NCBI GenBank assembly: GCA_006226375.1
Contig: SBHC01000034.1
Span: 1-33,371, forward strand
DNA from: Deltaproteobacteria bacterium
GTDB lineage: Bacteria > Myxococcota_C > UBA6777
Reading direction: 5' to 3'
Length of the DNA stretch: 33,371 nucleotides
Shown: piece after piece, positions 1 through 8,617 of the stretch
How positions within the stretch are numbered: position 1 is the first letter of the stretch
Layout: each line of letters opens with the position of its first letter
The notes under the pieces: model-generated
Database searches by the model: none
What the model was told of the DNA's origin: nothing
What the model saw: the letters and a program-made list of their open reading frames with translations, nothing else
Translations under genes and position numbers: made by a program

Positions 1-1
1 T

Positions 2-199
2 GTTTATGTTGTAGGCTTTTATGCGCTGCTGATGATTCCTTTGGGGCTTCATCTCTACCATGGCCTCAAGTCCGCTTTTGTGACTCTTGGCTTTTACCAC
101 CAGCAAGGGCTCCGTTGGATTGCGCGAGTTTCCTTGGTCTTTGCGGTGGTGGTCTCTGTCGGTTTTGGAGTCATTCCTGTTGTTGTGTACCTTCGGTAA
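2..199 (+). CDS. sdhC: Succinate dehydrogenase/fumarate reductase cytochrome b subunit, C-terminal part
   Basis: The 5' end lies outside the window; about 65 residues are visible before the TAA at 197-199. They contain two hydrophobic stretches and the segment [10 protein letters not shown]. Histidines in this part of type-B (b558) succinate dehydrogenase anchors ligand haem and sit close to the quinone site. The anchor holds the flavoprotein and iron-sulfur subunits to the inner membrane and passes electrons to quinone. The next gene, sdhA, starts 8 bp after the stop, and sdhB follows, giving the usual C-A-B operon order. The assignment rests on the short motif plus this context. Whether the enzyme runs as a succinate dehydrogenase or a fumarate reductase cannot be told from the sequence. 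Confidence 0.85.
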   Translation, partial: VYVVGFYALLMIPLGLHLYHGLKSAFVTLGFYHQQGLRWIARVSLVFAVVVSVGFGVIPVVVYLR

Positions 200-207
200 A
201 GAGAGTC

Positions 208-2118
208 ATGATGCTCAACGCTAAAATCCCTCAAGGAAAACTAGAAGAAAAGTGGCGCCATTACCAGGCCAACAGCAAGCTGCTTGCACCCGCTCGCAAG
301 AAACACTTTCGTGTGATTGTGGTGGGCTCCGGGCTGGCTGGCGCTGGAGCCGCTGCGACTCTCGCAGAGCAGGGCTTTGAGGTGCAGTGCTTTTGCTACC
401 AAGACTCTGCTCGGCGTGCCCACTCTGTCGCTGCACAAGGGGGTGTGAACGCCGCAAAAAACTACCAACACGATGGCGATAGCGTCTGGCGTATGTTTTA
501 CGACACGTTGAAGGGAGGAGACTTTCGCGCACGGGAAGCCAATGTCTACAGGCTTGCCGAACTCTCCGCCCCTTTGATCGATCACTTCGCGCAACAAGGT
601 GTTCCGTTTGCCCGTGAATACGGTGGTGTTCTTGCCAACCGAAGCTTTGGTGGTGTGCAGGTGCAGCGTACCTTTTATGCCCGTGGGCAAACTGGCCAGC
701 AGCTCTTGCTTGCCGCTTACGGGCAGCTGTCCAAGATGGTTCGGGCCGGCAACGTCACGATGTTTCCTCGTCATGAAATGCTTGATCTTGTGGTGGTCGA
801 CGGTCAGGCCCGTGGCATCATTGTTCGTGACTTGCAAACCGGCGAAATGAAACGCTTTGCTGCCGATGCTGTCGTCCTCGCAACGGGCGGATATTCTCGG
901 GTGTATCGCCTCTCCACGTTGGCGATAGGCTGCAACGGAAGCGCGATCTGGAAAGCTCACAAGCGCGGCGCATGCTTTGCGTCACCTAGCTTTACGCAAA
1001 TTCACCCAACGGCTTTGCCCCAGTCGAGTCAGTCTCAATCCAAGCTCACCTTGATGTCAGAGTCTTTGCGCAACGACGGTCGGATCTGGGTTCCGCGTCT
1101 GGCTGATGACAAGCGACGACCCCAAGATATCCCTGAAGAAGAGCGGGACTACTATCTGGAGAGACGTTACCCTAGCTTCGGAAACTTGGCACCCCGAGAC
1201 ATCGCTTCACGAGCGGCCAAAGAGAGGATGGATGCAGGGTTTGGTGTGGGTCCTTTGCAGAATGCCGTCTATCTCGACTTTCAACATGCTATCGAGCGGT
1301 TGGGCATCCAGACCGTGAAAGACCGGTACGGCAACCTGTTTGCGATGTACCACAAGATTACAGGGATGGACGCTTACAAGGAGCCAATGCTCATCTCTCC
1401 AGCCGCCCACTTTTCTATGGGGGGCTTGTGGGTGGACTACGAGTTGATGACTACCATCCCAGGGCTGTATGCGATCGGCGAGTGCAACTTCTCCGACCAC
1501 GGGGCGAATCGACTGGGCGCCAACTCGTTGTTGCAAGCCAGCGTGGACGGTTACCTAATTTTGCCCAACACCATCGATAGCTACCTGGCTTTGCAAGGGA
1601 AGCCGACACAAGTTACCACGGACCACCCCGCCTTTGACGAAGCGGAGGCAGAAGTGACCGCACGCATCGATCGGTTGCTCGGTGTGCAAGGCTCCAAAAC
1701 AACAGACCAGTTTCACCGAGAGCTTGGCGCGATCATGTGGAAGGAATGCGCCATGAGCCGGAACAAGGCAGGGCTCGAAGGTGCAATCTCGCAAATCAAA
1801 CAACTCAAGGAGGACTTTTGGCGCGAGGTTCGCGTAACGGGCCATGCCAAAGAGTTGAACCCTGAGTTGGAGAAAGCGTTGAGGCTGTCCGACTTTCTTG
1901 AGCTTGGTTTGTTAATGTGCACCGACGCTCTACAGCGCGAGGAGTCATGTGGTGCACACTTTCGAGAGGAACATCAGACCGATGAGGGCGAAGCTTTGCG
2001 CGATGACGAAAGCTTTGCCTACGTCTCTGTGTGGGAAGCTCAAGGAGAAGAGGCCAAACTCCACAAGGAAACTTTGACCTTCGAAGCTATTCAACCTAGC
2101 GTTCGCAGCTATGCATAG
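208..2118 (+). CDS. sdhA: Succinate dehydrogenase/fumarate reductase flavoprotein subunit
   Basis: 636 residues. This subunit oxidises succinate to fumarate (or the reverse) and transfers electrons to the iron-sulfur subunit at the cytoplasmic face of the inner membrane. Visible landmarks: an FAD-binding glycine motif GSGLAGAG at 40-47; [11 protein letters not shown] at 69-79, whose His72 is the expected covalent FAD attachment site; HPTALP with His266; and [10 protein letters not shown] with His431 and Arg435, matching substrate-binding residues of the family. The frame stays open upstream into sdhC, but ATG 208 (or the adjacent ATG 211) follows GAGAG and is the sensible start; ATG 211 has the better spacing. 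The length of about 636 fits the longer type-B SdhA group of Bacteroidetes, Chlamydiae and deltaproteobacteria. It lies between sdhC and sdhB in one operon. Confidence 0.96.
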   Translation: MMLNAKIPQGKLEEKWRHYQANSKLLAPARKKHFRVIVVGSGLAGAGAAATLAEQGFEVQCFCYQDSARRAHSVAAQGGVNAAKNYQHDGDSVWRMFYDTLKGGDFRAREANVYRLAELSAPLIDHFAQQGVPFAREYGGVLANRSFGGVQVQRTFYARGQTGQQLLLAAYGQLSKMVRAGNVTMFPRHEMLDLVVVDGQARGIIVRDLQTGEMKRFAADAVVLATGGYSRVYRLSTLAIGCNGSAIWKAHKRGACFASPSFTQIHPTALPQSSQSQSKLTLMSESLRNDGRIWVPRLADDKRRPQDIPEEERDYYLERRYPSFGNLAPRDIASRAAKERMDAGFGVGPLQNAVYLDFQHAIERLGIQTVKDRYGNLFAMYHKITGMDAYKEPMLISPAAHFSMGGLWVDYELMTTIPGLYAIGECNFSDHGANRLGANSLLQASVDGYLILPNTIDSYLALQGKPTQVTTDHPAFDEAEAEVTARIDRLLGVQGSKTTDQFHRELGAIMWKECAMSRNKAGLEGAISQIKQLKEDFWREVRVTGHAKELNPELEKALRLSDFLELGLLMCTDALQREESCGAHFREEHQTDEGEALRDDESFAYVSVWEAQGEEAKLHKETLTFEAIQPSVRSYA

Positions 2119-2127
2119 GGGGCAAGG

Positions 2128-2868
2128 ATGAACGTAACCTTTCGGATCTGGCGTCAGGATGGACCCAACCAACCTGGACGAATCGAGACCTATCCCGTCA
2201 GCGGAATTACGGAAGATATGTCGTTTCTGGAAGCACTGGATTATCTCAACGAACAGTTGGTGTTACAGGGCGAGAAGGTCATCGCGTTTGACTACGATTG
2301 TCGAGAGGGGATCTGCGGTCAATGTGGTGTCTTTATCAACGGCCGCGCTCATGGACCCCACTCTCATATGACCACGTGTCAACTGCACATGCGAAGCTTC
2401 CAAGAGGGTGACACCATTACCGTTGAACCTTGGCGGGCTCAATCCTTCCCTGTGATCAAAGACTTGATTGTGGACCGGACTGCGTTGGACCGGATCATCG
2501 AACAGGGAGGCTACATCAGCGCCAAGACTGGCACTGCCCCGGAAGCCAACTCGATTCTCGTGGGCAAAGAGAGCGCCGACAAAGCGATGGACGCTGCTGC
2601 ATGCATTGGTTGTGGAGCTTGTGTGGCGACCTGCAAAAACTCATCTGCGGCCTTGTTCACCTCTGCCAAAATCAACCACCTCAACTCAATGCCGCAAGGC
2701 AAGCCAGAGGCTCACGAGCGCGTGCGAAACATGACGGCTCAAATGGAGCGCGAAGGCTTCGGGCATTGCTCGTTAACGAGGGCGTGTGAAGTGGAGTGTC
2801 CGGAAGGAATATCGATTCGTAACATCGCTGAAATGAACGCCCGACGGTGGTGGTCCAAGCTATTTTAA
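2128..2868 (+). CDS. sdhB: Succinate dehydrogenase/fumarate reductase iron-sulfur subunit
   Basis: 246 residues. This subunit carries electrons from FAD to the membrane anchor through three clusters. The [2Fe-2S] ligands are C58, C63, C66 and C84 in CREGICGQCG and the later MTTC. The [4Fe-4S] motif is CIGCGACVATC (C159, C162, C165, C169). The [3Fe-4S] ligands are C214, C220 and C224 in CSLTRACEVEC. All three sets look complete. The ATG lies 9 bp after the sdhA stop, behind a purine-rich GGGGGCAAGG. The last bases of the gene overlap the end of the convergent dbpA gene by 4 bp, so no free space remains for a terminator between them. Confidence 0.96.
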   Translation: MNVTFRIWRQDGPNQPGRIETYPVSGITEDMSFLEALDYLNEQLVLQGEKVIAFDYDCREGICGQCGVFINGRAHGPHSHMTTCQLHMRSFQEGDTITVEPWRAQSFPVIKDLIVDRTALDRIIEQGGYISAKTGTAPEANSILVGKESADKAMDAAACIGCGACVATCKNSSAALFTSAKINHLNSMPQGKPEAHERVRNMTAQMEREGFGHCSLTRACEVECPEGISIRNIAEMNARRWWSKLF

Positions 2869-4247
2869 GAGAGCTTACGAACCTTCCGTTGGCGTCCTTT
2901 TACATTGCCCTGTGTGAAATGTTCTAGCGCGTCATCAGCGATGCTGTGGTGCACTGCAACGTACGAGACATGCGCAAAGATGTTGATTTTCCCGATCAAA
3001 TCACCGGGTAAACCGCCTTCTTTGGTGAGGGCTCCGAGGATGTCTCCGGGCCGGATCTTCTTCTTTTTCCCAGCGTCCAGACACAGCGTCACCATTTCGG
3101 GGGGTGAAGGCTCCTGAGTCTCCACGGGGAGTTCTTCGATGTTTCCACGTGGGATCTCGGCTCCCAACAGCCGCTGGATGGATTGTAGCTTCCGACCATC
3201 TTTGGGGCCAGCCAGACTTATCGCGATCCCTTTGCTTCCTGCTCGACCCGTCCGACCGATGCGATGAACGTGGACTTCGGGGTCGCGTGGAAGGTCAAAG
3301 GTGACCACCATTTCGAGGTCTTTGATGTCAAGTCCTCGTGCGGCCACATCCGTAGCGACAAGGATGGTGGAACTGCCGTTGGAGAACAAGACCAGGACCT
3401 CGTTCCTGGCTTTTTGGTCGAGGTCTCCATGCATCGCCAAGGCCGAAAAGCCTCTGTCCCAGAGCGCATCCGCAAGTCCATCCGCATCCACCTTCATCTG
3501 ACAAAAAATCAAGCAAGATGCCGGTTGGTGGTGCAACAGTACTTTTTCGAGGACCCCAAGCTTCTCGTCGTTATCATCCACTTCGTAGAGGACCTGCTCA
3601 ATGTCGTCGTGCTGGGAGGTGCCTTCGACGGTGACCTCAACTGGATCGTTTTGCAACGACTGGCTCAGGGAGCGAATGTTGTCTGGAAACGTGGCAGAGA
3701 AAAGCAGGGTTTGTTTTTCGTCGGGGCAGGCTTGAAGAATGGAGTCTATTTCTTCTTCAAACCCCATATCCAGCATGCGATCGGCCTCATCAAGGACCAG
3801 GGTGTTAAGGTCTCGAAGCGACAAGGTGCCCCGGCGTAGATGATGGAGAACGCGACCTGGCGTTCCCACGATGATGTGGGCTCCATGCTCCAACGAACCG
3901 ACCTGTGGACCAAAGGGCATACCACCGCAGAGGGGAAGCACTTTGACATTGTGGATCATGCGAGCCAGGTTTCTCACTTCTTGTGCTACCTGCTGCGCCA
4001 GCTCTCGTGTGGGGCAGAGCACCAACGTTTGGACCCGAAAATGTTCCACCTGCAGCCGGTTTAACAATGACAAACCAAAGGCCACGGTCTTGCCGCTTCC
4101 TGTCTGGGCTTGTGCGATAACATCTCGGCCTTCCAGGAGAGCGGGTAAGCTTTGTTCCTGAACAGGGGTCATGGTGGGGTACCCCAGAGATTCGAGATTG
4201 TCCAACATGCTCTGATCCAGTGGGAGCGTAGAAAACGGTTTTGCCAT
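2865..4247 (-). CDS. dbpA: ATP-dependent RNA helicase DbpA
   Basis: 460 residues, close to the 457 of E. coli DbpA. It is a DEAD-box helicase that in E. coli is stimulated by hairpin 92 of 23S rRNA and acts in late 50S assembly. Core motifs run in order: Q-motif Gln30, AQTGSGKT at 47-54, PTREL at 79-83, TPGR at 129-132, DEAD at 153-156, SAT at 184-186, and GRTGRAG in the second RecA domain. The last 75 or so residues, beginning IRPGDILGALTKEGGLPG and including IGKINIFAHVSYVAV, match the DbpA RNA-binding domain, which separates it from other DEAD-box proteins. The start ATG has a GAGG about 11 bp upstream. It lies 90 bp downstream of the CorA-like gene on the same strand. Confidence 0.93.
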   Translation of the reverse strand: MAKPFSTLPLDQSMLDNLESLGYPTMTPVQEQSLPALLEGRDVIAQAQTGSGKTVAFGLSLLNRLQVEHFRVQTLVLCPTRELAQQVAQEVRNLARMIHNVKVLPLCGGMPFGPQVGSLEHGAHIIVGTPGRVLHHLRRGTLSLRDLNTLVLDEADRMLDMGFEEEIDSILQACPDEKQTLLFSATFPDNIRSLSQSLQNDPVEVTVEGTSQHDDIEQVLYEVDDNDEKLGVLEKVLLHHQPASCLIFCQMKVDADGLADALWDRGFSALAMHGDLDQKARNEVLVLFSNGSSTILVATDVAARGLDIKDLEMVVTFDLPRDPEVHVHRIGRTGRAGSKGIAISLAGPKDGRKLQSIQRLLGAEIPRGNIEELPVETQEPSPPEMVTLCLDAGKKKKIRPGDILGALTKEGGLPGDLIGKINIFAHVSYVAVHHSIADDALEHFTQGNVKGRQRKVRKLS

Positions 4248-4337
4248 GGTTCTTTGGGCCTCAAGGTATGACGGTGTAGGTTTGGGGATGGAGGAATGGG
4301 TCTTGTTGGGCTTGGGTAAGTCGTCTTTGTTGTGAGC

Positions 4338-5081
4338 CTACTTTTTGGGGGGAGCGGGTTTGCGAATGAGAAGTGTGGTCAGGATAACACCACACAAGAC
4401 TCCCACGGCCAAAACTCCCCCAAACAAGGGGAGACTCACCTTGCCCTCAAGGACTTCTTTGTAGCTCACACCAAACACTGTCGCGAGGATGGAAATCGGA
4501 AAAAAGAACGCGGCCAGGATGTTCAAACGGTGAGCTGACACTGCCATGTTGTGACTGGAGCGAGCCTGTTCTTCGGCCCGCTGCGCGATCAACAACTCCA
4601 GGTTGTTTTTGGTTCCGGCGTACAGTAGCTCTGCTGTTCGTTCCATCGCGTAGGTGCGGTCTCGTAGCGCGATTAACTCTCGCTCTTCGGGGCACGCTTG
4701 ACGAGCATCTTGAAGGACTTGGTGCAAGTGGCGAATCGAACGATGGAGCGGAGTCAAAGCGTCGACGATCGCGTAGTATTCTTGGGCCAGGCTCGCCTGG
4801 GCTTCTGATTTGTCGTATTGCTCCAACTTTTGGGCGAAGTTGTTGAGGTGGGTTGCGACTGATTCAATGCCATCTCCGTCGTGGCTGGAGCGCCAAACGC
4901 CTTCTGGATTTCGCCAGAAAAAGCGTCCTTCTCGACTCGTGTCTTCTGGAGTTGGAGCTTCATGCAGGACCAGCAAATGATGCCCTTCCCACGACATCAA
5001 TCGTTGTCGTCCTACTTTATAACCCAGGCGTTGGTGGAATTTCTCTGGTACACCAGACCAACTTTCAGGCAGCAATGACAT
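4338..5081 (-). CDS. CorA-like two-helix membrane protein lacking the GMN motif
   Basis: 247 residues from the chosen start. Residues 1-75 are soluble, about 75-185 form long charged helices, and two membrane helices lie at about 187-206 and 218-239 with a basic tail. This is the topology of CorA/ZntB divalent-metal channels. The conserved GMN at the end of the first helix, which forms the selectivity filter in CorA, reads GVS here (204-206, context TVFGVSYKEV). It is therefore either a divergent member of the superfamily or a non-transporting relative; the ion is unknown. The frame is open for 48 more codons upstream, but ATG 5081 has AAGGAG nine bases before it and is preferred. It is divergent from the cysteine-cluster gene. 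Confidence 0.7.
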   Translation of the reverse strand: MSLLPESWSGVPEKFHQRLGYKVGRQRLMSWEGHHLLVLHEAPTPEDTSREGRFFWRNPEGVWRSSHDGDGIESVATHLNNFAQKLEQYDKSEAQASLAQEYYAIVDALTPLHRSIRHLHQVLQDARQACPEERELIALRDRTYAMERTAELLYAGTKNNLELLIAQRAEEQARSSHNMAVSAHRLNILAAFFFPISILATVFGVSYKEVLEGKVSLPLFGGVLAVGVLCGVILTTLLIRKPAPPKK

Positions 5082-5166
5082 GTGAACCAACTCCTTTGCA
5101 ACGTCAGTCGATAAAGACTTCCAACATGAGGGAATGAATGAACGTATCGAATCCTTGAAACATACT

Positions 5167-5186
5167 ACAACAAAAGGGTGTGTTGT
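5167..5186. promoter_or_regulatory. Inverted repeat in the divergent upstream region of the CorA-like and Cys-cluster genes
   Basis: ACAACA, an 8-base spacer, then TGTTGT form a perfect 6-8-6 inverted repeat. It lies about midway in the 167 bp between the two divergent starts, where a shared operator would sit. Repeats this short also arise by chance, so the assignment is tentative. Confidence 0.25.
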
Positions 5187-5248
5187 TGTTTGGGTATCTT
5201 TCCGATACTCTTGAGAGAGTGTCAAGCATAGAAGAGGAAGCTACCCCC

Positions 5249-5896
5249 GTGAAGGCTCACATTCTCAAACTTTGGAAACAATCGTTGTTGACGATCCGGT
5301 ATGGCTGGGATCGGTTGTTTCATCCGAAGTCACGCGCAGATGAACTCTGGAGCCTGCGCCAACGCTACTGGGACGAAGCTTCGACACGCCAACTGTCGAA
5401 AGAAGCAACAGACCTTGCCATCTCAATGAGAGACCTTCGGAAGCGAATCGTGGAGTCCTACGGTGAGGTGTATGCTTGCTCCTCCTGTGCGAAGGGTTGT
5501 GTCCTTCCTCATGGTCAATGGGAGGGTGGCTTTTGCTGCAGTGGGAACACAGAGGATATTTTCTCTTCGCTTGAAATTGCGGCGCTCAAAGCCTCTGGCA
5601 CCCGGCTGTCTCATCTCCAACCACCCGATGCTGTCCACGCAGGCTGTGCCTTTCGTGGACCCATGGGTTGCTCCTTGCAGCCGGAACATCGGCCGAATCT
5701 TTGCGTTCATTATGTTTGCCATGACTTGGCGCGCGAGCTGGCTCACAACAAGCAGTTTGAAGCTATCGAAGGCTTGGGTGCTGAACTTACCGAACAGATG
5801 CTGGCTTTTAAACAATTGCGTTCAAAGCGGTTGGAAGAAGAGGAGTGGAAGGCTGCTCTTCAAGAACTCGCTGACCTTGACAACACCAAACCATAA
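5249..5896 (+). CDS. Cysteine-cluster protein, possible metal or Fe-S binding
   Basis: 215 residues from a GTG preceded by AGAGGAAG with 8 bp spacing; an upstream start near 5180 is possible but has no clear ribosome site. I do not recognise a family with certainty. Nine cysteines lie in two groups: C77, C80, C84, C96, C97 (CSSCAKGC and FCCSG) and C133, C141, C152, C157 (ending LCVHYVC). The arrangement recalls the YkgJ-type zinc/iron-chelating domain. The N-terminal 75 residues and the C-terminal 50 are charged and helical, with no signal peptide, so it is probably cytoplasmic. Its divergence from the CorA-like gene gives only a weak hint of a link to metals. Confidence 0.6.
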   Translation: MKAHILKLWKQSLLTIRYGWDRLFHPKSRADELWSLRQRYWDEASTRQLSKEATDLAISMRDLRKRIVESYGEVYACSSCAKGCVLPHGQWEGGFCCSGNTEDIFSSLEIAALKASGTRLSHLQPPDAVHAGCAFRGPMGCSLQPEHRPNLCVHYVCHDLARELAHNKQFEAIEGLGAELTEQMLAFKQLRSKRLEEEEWKAALQELADLDNTKP

Positions 5897-6272
5897 GTAT
5901 GCTACTTACCGTTGAGGTAGTGGCTGTGGAGAGGTGGGACTTGGAGGTTGTTTGCTCTTGAGGTAGGGAAGTATGAGCTTGGCCGTTTGCTTGGGGTCTC
6001 GTGTTGGGGAAACTGTGCTGCGTTGGCGTTGTCATCGGGCCGTTGAATCCGTGGACCAGGGGCAATATTGGGCCGTTCTTCGGACCCTATGTTCGGATAT
6101 GACTCAGCCCGGTGGATAACTTCACAAAACAGCCGGGAGCTTTCTTTCTCAAGCTATCGTTACGGGTTTGGTTTTCTCCGTCGGTCTTGAGGGTTGGGCG
6201 ATGAGAAGCAGCAGGAGCCCATGGATTCTTCTCCCACACACCAAAGAGCCGGATCTTTTGGTTCCTTGTCCC
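5897..6272. other. 376-bp gap between convergent genes
   Basis: No convincing gene lies here. A minus-strand frame beginning near 6065 runs into the preceding gene and is rich in Thr, Ser and Pro, but it has no ribosome site or recognisable motif. Short repeats such as TTGAGGTAG and GGGCCGTT each occur twice. I see no strong hairpin followed by a T-run. It is longer than the other convergent junctions in the window (overlap of 4 bp, or gaps of 15-30 bp), so a small RNA or the remnant of a lost gene is possible, but neither is supported. Confidence 0.4.
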
Positions 6273-7436
6273 TTATTCGACAACCCAACTGGTATCATAT
6301 TGTGGAGAATCTGGGAGGTTCGTTACATGTCGCTCTTCCTCGGAGAGGACTTGAAAGCTACCTTTTTGACCCAGAGCTTCACACCCAAGCTCCCAGTTGG
6401 CGCACCAGATCCCCAAGGCCACCGGTGCATAAAAGCGAGAGGTTGTGGCTGCTGCAAAGTCAAATCGAGCGATCGCTTCGTTGTTGCTCTCCTCCATAAT
6501 GGCGGCGCATCGGGTCGTTTGGCTGTTGTACGACGAAGGAGACCACTGACAGACTTCGTAGCATCGGCCATAGTCGGAGTAGGGTTTCGTCGTGGTGTCC
6601 AGCGGTTCTTCAAACTGAGGACCTTTGAAAAAGAGTTGGGACAATGGCAACCTTGTTGAGGACATCTTGAGGGTTGCGATTCGAATCGCCAAAGGCTTAT
6701 AGCTGGAAGGGTAACCCATCGCACAAATGCAGATGATTTGTTCCTTCTCAGGGTCGAATCGATCGCCTAGCTGCTCTGTGATGCTCTTGTGGTCAGCGCC
6801 TGGGCCCACCCAGCACGTTCCCAATCCCATTCGGGTGGCGTGAAGGACAACCTTCTGCAAGCTGCGACCCACATCAACCACTGCCATTCGGTTGTAAGGC
6901 TTGGGCGTAATCGCTACCAGGAATTCTTGGGCTCCAACCACAGGCCATACAAAAATCGGAGCCGCGAGGTACTCAAACCGAATGCTCTGCTCACCAAGCA
7001 AGTAGTCCTTTTGGCTGTATCGTTCGACTTGAGTCATTACCTCTTCACGGTGAGCATCTGTCAGTTTGCGGTCCTGGTAAGCACGACACGATTTCCGAGT
7101 GCGCATCAGGTCAAACGCATCCAGGTCTTCGTTCGAGATGGGGAGGGGTTCTTCCGGGCGAAACCCCCACTTCACGGTGATGAGGTCAAACAGTAGGTTG
7201 AGATACAGCAAGCTGCTGATGGTTAATGGTGTCCACACGAAGACTGCAGGTACAAGCCCGATGAGGCTGCCCACCCCGGCCAGAAGCAAGAACACTGTCG
7301 CAAGCATGAGGTTGGGGATGTATTGCATCCAGCCTGTAAATTGAAGGCGAACCTTCACACGGTTCACGATGGAGTTCTCAAACTTGTCGGAGAGAAGTCC
7401 GTCACTTCCTCGGCTGTTGTCTACCTTTGTACTCAT
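6273..7436 (-). CDS. Membrane-anchored nitroreductase-fold protein
   Basis: 387 residues. Residues about 40-90 hold two membrane helices. The rest is a nitroreductase fold: RTRKSCRAYQDR at 112-123 matches the FMN-phosphate-binding start of the family, GRSLQKVVLHATRMGLGTCW is the central helix, and ICAMGYP is the strand near the C-terminal half. A second nitroreductase-like half follows (CQWSPSSYNSQTTRC), like the internally duplicated TM1586-type proteins. The expected activity is FMN-dependent reduction with NAD(P)H, but the substrate is unknown. The ATG has AAGGAG with 7-bp spacing. It is divergent from the TetR gene, with operator-like repeats between them, so repression by that TetR is a reasonable inference. 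Confidence 0.8.
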   Translation of the reverse strand: MSTKVDNSRGSDGLLSDKFENSIVNRVKVRLQFTGWMQYIPNLMLATVFLLLAGVGSLIGLVPAVFVWTPLTISSLLYLNLLFDLITVKWGFRPEEPLPISNEDLDAFDLMRTRKSCRAYQDRKLTDAHREEVMTQVERYSQKDYLLGEQSIRFEYLAAPIFVWPVVGAQEFLVAITPKPYNRMAVVDVGRSLQKVVLHATRMGLGTCWVGPGADHKSITEQLGDRFDPEKEQIICICAMGYPSSYKPLAIRIATLKMSSTRLPLSQLFFKGPQFEEPLDTTTKPYSDYGRCYEVCQWSPSSYNSQTTRCAAIMEESNNEAIARFDFAAATTSRFYAPVALGIWCANWELGCEALGQKGSFQVLSEEERHVTNLPDSPQYDTSWVVE

Positions 7437-7532
7437 CTTCGGTCTCCTTCCTTGGCTATCATCCTTGTTCTTTCTTGTATGGCTCCTTGGTAAGGCTCAG
7501 CTCACAACTGAACTATACAAATCTAAAATTTT

Positions 7533-7576
7533 ATTGCAAGTGTGTACTTGATAAAAGGCGAGTGGGCACTTGCAAT
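7533..7576. promoter_or_regulatory. Candidate TetR operator: nested inverted repeats
   Basis: ATTGCAAGTG at 7533-7542 recurs as its exact reverse complement CACTTGCAAT at 7567-7576. Nested in the left arm is a shorter perfect palindrome, CAAGT-GTGT-ACTTG, at 7537-7550. The site lies in the 206 bp between the divergent nitroreductase and TetR genes. TetR dimers typically bind such repeats and control both their own gene and the divergent one. Confidence 0.6.
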
Positions 7577-7642
7577 ACTCGACGAAGGACTTGCGAAAGC
7601 CAGAGGCATTGCAGTATGACGGAGGGACCAGGAGAGGTTGAT

Positions 7643-8209
7643 ATGCCAAAGATTATCGATGTTGAACAATTGTTTCAGACGACGGTGCGAATGTACGCAG
7701 AGCGCGGGTACAGCGGGACAACCACGCAAGAGGTCTCTCGTCAGGCAGGGGTGAACGAGGCGACGTTGTTTCGTCGTTTTGGGAACAAAGCGGGCTTGTT
7801 GGTCCAAGCATTGACTCATTGTTTGAGCCAGTCTCCCTTGGCACAGGTTGTGTCCAGTGAGGATGTCCATGTTGACCTGGTTGCCATCGTCAACGCATAC
7901 TTGGAGACCAACCAGTTGTACGGTGGGGCGGTGATTACCCTGCTCAACGATGTTCCGATGCATCCGGAGTTGAGGGATGTTCTGGACTCGATGAAAGAGA
8001 ACCTGGCCAGGGCGGGGAGCATTCTCTTGCTTCACCAAGAGCGAGGCGTTTTGCGGCAAGGAAATCCCATCCAAATGATTACCTTTCTGTTGTCACCGCT
8101 GATGATGGTTGGACTTTGGCAACGGGCGGAGGCTGACGCACCTGTCGCTGTCTCTCCTGAAGAGTATGTGGAGAGATTCCTTGAAGGGTATGGACAGCGC
8201 AAACCGTGA
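7643..8209 (+). CDS. TetR/AcrR-family transcriptional regulator
   Basis: 188 residues. The N-terminal DNA-binding domain has the helix-turn-helix at about 26-45 (TTTQEVSRQAGVNEATLFRRF), with the family's conserved G(V)xxxTLFRRF-type core. Residues 55-188 form the helical ligand and dimer domain, whose ligand cannot be predicted. The frame is open far upstream, but ATG 7643 follows GGAGAGG by 5 bp and begins close to the HTH as expected; an in-frame ATG at 7616 is less well placed. It is divergent from the nitroreductase gene and separated from it by operator-like repeats, so it probably represses itself and that gene. It converges on apaG with only 29 bp between. Confidence 0.9.
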   Translation: MPKIIDVEQLFQTTVRMYAERGYSGTTTQEVSRQAGVNEATLFRRFGNKAGLLVQALTHCLSQSPLAQVVSSEDVHVDLVAIVNAYLETNQLYGGAVITLLNDVPMHPELRDVLDSMKENLARAGSILLLHQERGVLRQGNPIQMITFLLSPLMMVGLWQRAEADAPVAVSPEEYVERFLEGYGQRKP

Positions 8210-8238
8210 GGGCTTTCGCCTGGTTTGTTAGGATTGGT

Positions 8239-8616
8239 TTAGTTGTAGGAGGAAGGCGGTGCAAAGTAGAAGGGCTCGATGATGGCGTCGAATTCTTCGC
8301 CTTCGTCAGTGGCCATTTGGTAGCTCCCGTGCATTTGGCCGGTGGGAGTGTTGAGGGGACAATAGCTGGTGTACATAAAGAAGTCGCCTGGCTCCAACTT
8401 GGGTTGTTCGCCAACCACTCCTGAGCCGCGGACTTCTTCCACGTTGTCGTTCGCGTCGGTGATGACCCAGTGACGACTCATCAACTGAGCCGTTTCATCC
8501 CCTTCGTTGGAGATCTTGACTGTGTAAGCATACACCCAAACTCCAGGTCCTGATTCTTTCTCCAAGAACCTTGTGGAAACCTTGATGTGGATCCCAAAGG
8601 TGGTTCGTTCTGACAT
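8239..8616 (-). CDS. apaG: ApaG/DUF525 family protein
   Basis: 125 residues, the standard ApaG length. The protein is a single fibronectin-like beta domain. The family signature is clear: GSGVVGEQPKLEPG followed by FMYTSYCPLNTPTGQM and GSYQM. ApaG is linked to cobalt resistance and Ap4A metabolism in enterobacteria, and to nucleotide binding elsewhere; its biochemical role is not settled. The ATG lies 1 bp after the stop of the metallophosphoesterase gene, with a GGGAG ribosome site inside that gene, so the two are probably translationally coupled. In E. coli apaG precedes apaH, an Ap4A-cleaving metallophosphoesterase; here the order is reversed. Confidence 0.93.
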   Translation of the reverse strand: MSERTTFGIHIKVSTRFLEKESGPGVWVYAYTVKISNEGDETAQLMSRHWVITDANDNVEEVRGSGVVGEQPKLEPGDFFMYTSYCPLNTPTGQMHGSYQMATDEGEEFDAIIEPFYFAPPSSYN

Positions 8617-8617
8617 C

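Noticed and set aside
241-960. 239-codon minus-strand frame
   Set aside because: Complements sdhA, whose family motifs are unambiguous.
5808-6065. 85-codon minus-strand frame in the 376-bp gap
   Set aside because: Overlaps the cysteine-cluster gene, lacks a ribosome site, and shows only Thr/Ser/Pro bias.
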